Part shown: positions 61,352 to 64,000 of the stretch, one piece after another
Layout of the letters: each line of letters starts with the position of its first letter
How positions within the stretch are numbered: position 1 is the first letter of the stretch
DNA from: Anopheles merus
Taxonomy: Eukaryota; Arthropoda; Insecta; Diptera; Culicidae
DNA length: 64,000 nucleotides
Direction: 5' to 3'
Assembly: GCF_017562075.2 (NCBI RefSeq)
Contig: NC_054083.1
Location: 22,813,428-22,877,427 of the forward strand
Translations under genes and position numbers: made by a program
Notes under the pieces: generated by a model
Databases searched by the model: none
Seen by the model: the letters and a program-made list of their open reading frames with translations, nothing else
Told to the model about the DNA's origin: nothing

Positions 61352-64000
61352 TCTTTGTTGTAACAGCTACGCATTGCAATGTCATCCCATTTTGCAATGC
61401 AATACAGGCTCTCTCTCGTGCAAATCCCAACCCCAGATGCAATTTGCATTCGGGCCTGCTCCGCAACAACCATTCGCAATTATCTTTACCATTGCAAGCA
61501 GTGCAGTACTGCACCGGAAGCCACCGTCTACCGTGAATGCCACCAAGCTCCCGAAACAAGCGCACCCGAATGCAACAGCTCGCCTTAAATCAGCCTAGCC
61601 CAGCCTTATATGCTTTGGCGTCCTGCCACAAACCCCAGGCCCAGTGCCGGTTCATTTACTAACAACTGCTGGTTGTTGATGATACTGGTCTATCGGGTTT
61701 GCTGCACTGCCTCGTGGTACACTGACGACCCTAACCACGAGAGCTCCCGTTCGCTGAAAGCCTCTTGCAATCAACGCCCTTTCAAAGGGGTGAAATTATC
61801 GGCCCAGACCCCGTAGCCCGGAAGTGAGCTTGTTCAGCTCACCTTGCAAATGATTCGCCCGTACCACCGGTAGCCCATGTGTTTGCCTGTTTATGCTCAT
61901 CCTAGTTTATGTTGCACGCTTGCCGGCAGCCACACAGGCCAAGCAGGCCCAAGCACAAGGATATTGAATGGGCGCCGGGTTTTGGAAAATATGATCGGAT
62001 CGAGTTGATTATAGAATTTTCGGCTTGCGCCCATTGTTTCTTGTTTCTATTGTAACTTCCAACAAGGCTACGGGAAAGCAGTACCGAATGGTACAGGAAA
62101 TTGAGGAAAATTTTCTGTTGTGGAACCGTTTTCGGTACATTCGGTCAATCCAACGCTTCCTTCCACTTTCCACGTTCCAACCAAAACAATCGTTTATCAT
62201 CTTTATTGGTGCCGGTTGTTGGTGCTGGCAGTGGAGTTTTCCTTCTGCGCTACCTTTCCCTATACATTTCTTACCCTTACTCCCAGCTAACGACATTGCT
62301 TACAAACTTTGATGATTACCGCTTTTCGTAACGACGAGGGGCACAGCTCCGCAGGGCAACGGTTTTGTACGGACCGGATTTGGTGACGAGGTTACGACGC
62401 TCGGTCCAAAGCACATTAATCATATGCTGTGAGCGGTGAGCAAATGGAAGGCTTTTGGAGCGGCATTAAATTAAATTCTTTAAAGCACAATAAACTTAAT
62501 CAGAAACCGTTCAAGGTTGCTTCGAAGAGGGTACGTACAGTGAAGGACTTGCGTTATTTATCAACTAGATTTTTTCCAAACAGTTGCTTTTTTAAACGGG
62601 ATGAAGGTTTTCTTTTTTGATTCAAACAGTAGCCACCCAAACTTGGTTTTACATAAACTTTTTAAGTTTTTTTTTTCGAAACATTATTCTTTTTTAATAT
62701 CCAATCAAGTGCCACGTACCCGCTTTGTACATACATTGTAGCTTGTATCTAATTTTATCAGCATTACGTGTAAGCTTTCGAAAGCTCTCGGCGCCTTTGC
62801 CGTGAAGGACGATAAGCTTTCTCCCATTTTACACCCATCGCAATCTTGCTGAAAGTGAAGCGTTTGGTGCAATTTCCCACTCCCATTTTTTCCTCCTTCC
62901 TGCGTTGTGTTTGGTTCTTCCTGCTTTACTAGCCGGACCAGTAACCCGTACCATCGCTTTCCAGGGATTTGTCCCGCTTGCTGGTCCGAACACCGAACGC
63001 TGTACGCTAATGGCTTCGTGCGTTGCATACAACGTACCTGTGTTTTTTTTGCTTGTTTTTTGAGTACGATGGTTGATGGATAGTTAGCTAATTGCATTTC
63101 GGTAATGAGTGGACTGAACCGGTCCTTTGTTTTCCCCTTCAACGGTGCGCAAAATTGCGAGGAACAAAATCATTCTTCATTGCTTTTTTCCATTCCTTGT
63201 ACTCTTTCCTCGTCACCTCGTTCTCCCCTGTTCCTGTTCCATCTCATTTCCACGGTGTGTTCTTTTCCTGCAGTCGTTTTACCATGTGCACCCATACACC
63301 CATAATCTAGCCAAAGGTAGAAGAGCGTTCTTGCACGTCACTTACCACTGGTAAAACGGTATGACCGGCGAGGATACATCGAGCGGTTGAGCTTTTGTAC
63401 TAAAGTGTGCTGGCGACGCCTAGATGTATGCAATCGCAATACACCACAAGCGCTGCTCAAGGATTTAGAACTTTAAAGTATTTTTTAAAATCGATTGATA
63501 AAATTACGCGCTCTTCTCTGTTTTTTTTTTTTTCAAAATTTCCCATAACATAAAGGTGTCACAGCATAACAAGGCAACATGTATCCTCGCCCTCGTACGC
63601 CGCCCCGTCACTAGTGTTGTCACCCGTGTGGCCTTTACATGTGTCCCATCTCTGTCGAGCGCTGGCCCTGTCCGCATCCTAGCACTACTGAGCCTGTGTA
63701 ATAATTAGTTTCATGTTTTATTCTCTTCCTGCTACCTCCCCCGAACTAACAACTCCAACACCTTTCGACGTGTACGTGTACGTGTGTATGTACCTATTCT
63801 GGCTGTCGTTTCTTTTTCAATGTTGAAAATTAAACCAACACCGCAAAAAAAACTACAACACCTTTCGTCTTCCACACACACACACACACACATACACACA
63901 ATCTTCCACGCCATCGCTCTCGTCCCTGTCTGGCTGAAACTATCAACTTATTCACCCTTCACGCGTCCCCGTAAACTCCTGGCTGTACGATCGCACCACG
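61352..64000. other. Right-end interval, probable pHCl intron
   Basis: No M4-coding sequence (pattern near FPxxFxxFNxxYW) was found on the plus strand here. (CA)n at 63874-63900. GC-rich patch 61380-61980 with frames open on several strands. No supported gene. Confidence 0.45.

Overview
The window is insect nuclear DNA, most likely from an Anopheles mosquito of the gambiae group. Introns are large and AT-rich with GT...AG borders, coding exons are GC-richer, dinucleotide repeats are frequent, and tRNA-derived SINEs of the SINE200 type occur as two long copies and two fragments. No prokaryotic features are present. Everything here was read by eye; no database search was run.

Layout. 1-1409: the 5' end of a BEL/Pao LTR retrotransposon on the minus strand (gag start with a PHD-like finger, leader with a 137-bp tandem repeat, primer-binding site, 551-bp LTR with a TATA box); the rest of the element lies left of the window. 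1410-23245: mostly non-coding DNA with one SINE (7994-8186) and no gene I can support firmly. 23246-29713: a tandem array of three minus-strand trypsin-like serine protease homologues with signal peptides. All three lack the catalytic His and Ser; the first is a pseudogene (nonsense codon, 3' frameshift, decayed TATA and GATA boxes). A 5'-truncated non-LTR retrotransposon and SINE pieces lie among them. 29993-32238: a SINE200, a 908-bp TA-flanked inverted-repeat element with a nested inner inverted repeat, and a second long-inverted-repeat element. 33595-34955: a 1.36-kb almost perfect (CA)n tract.

37076 to at least 60126 (plus): a large multi-exon gene for a Cys-loop ligand-gated chloride channel of the insect pHCl (pH-sensitive chloride channel) type. 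Exons with matching phases encode an N-terminal segment with a signal-like hydrophobic stretch, the ligand-binding domain with the 13-residue Cys loop, M1, M2 (PAR anion-selectivity motif), M3 and part of the M3-M4 loop; M4 was not found and probably lies right of the window. The gene has a rich apparent splicing repertoire: two homologous 153-nt M1 exons (46173-46325 and 48043-48195) that differ in two residues, one of them M2 position 1'; a 75-nt cassette (44785-44859) that would put 25 residues including CxxC inside loop C; an 87-nt cassette (40675-40761) before the first beta strand; and a possible stop-containing exon (60584-60694) that would end the protein before M4. Two inferences of special interest are combinatorial splicing of this channel and a small antisense two-exon coding remnant at 61043-61348 near its 3' part.
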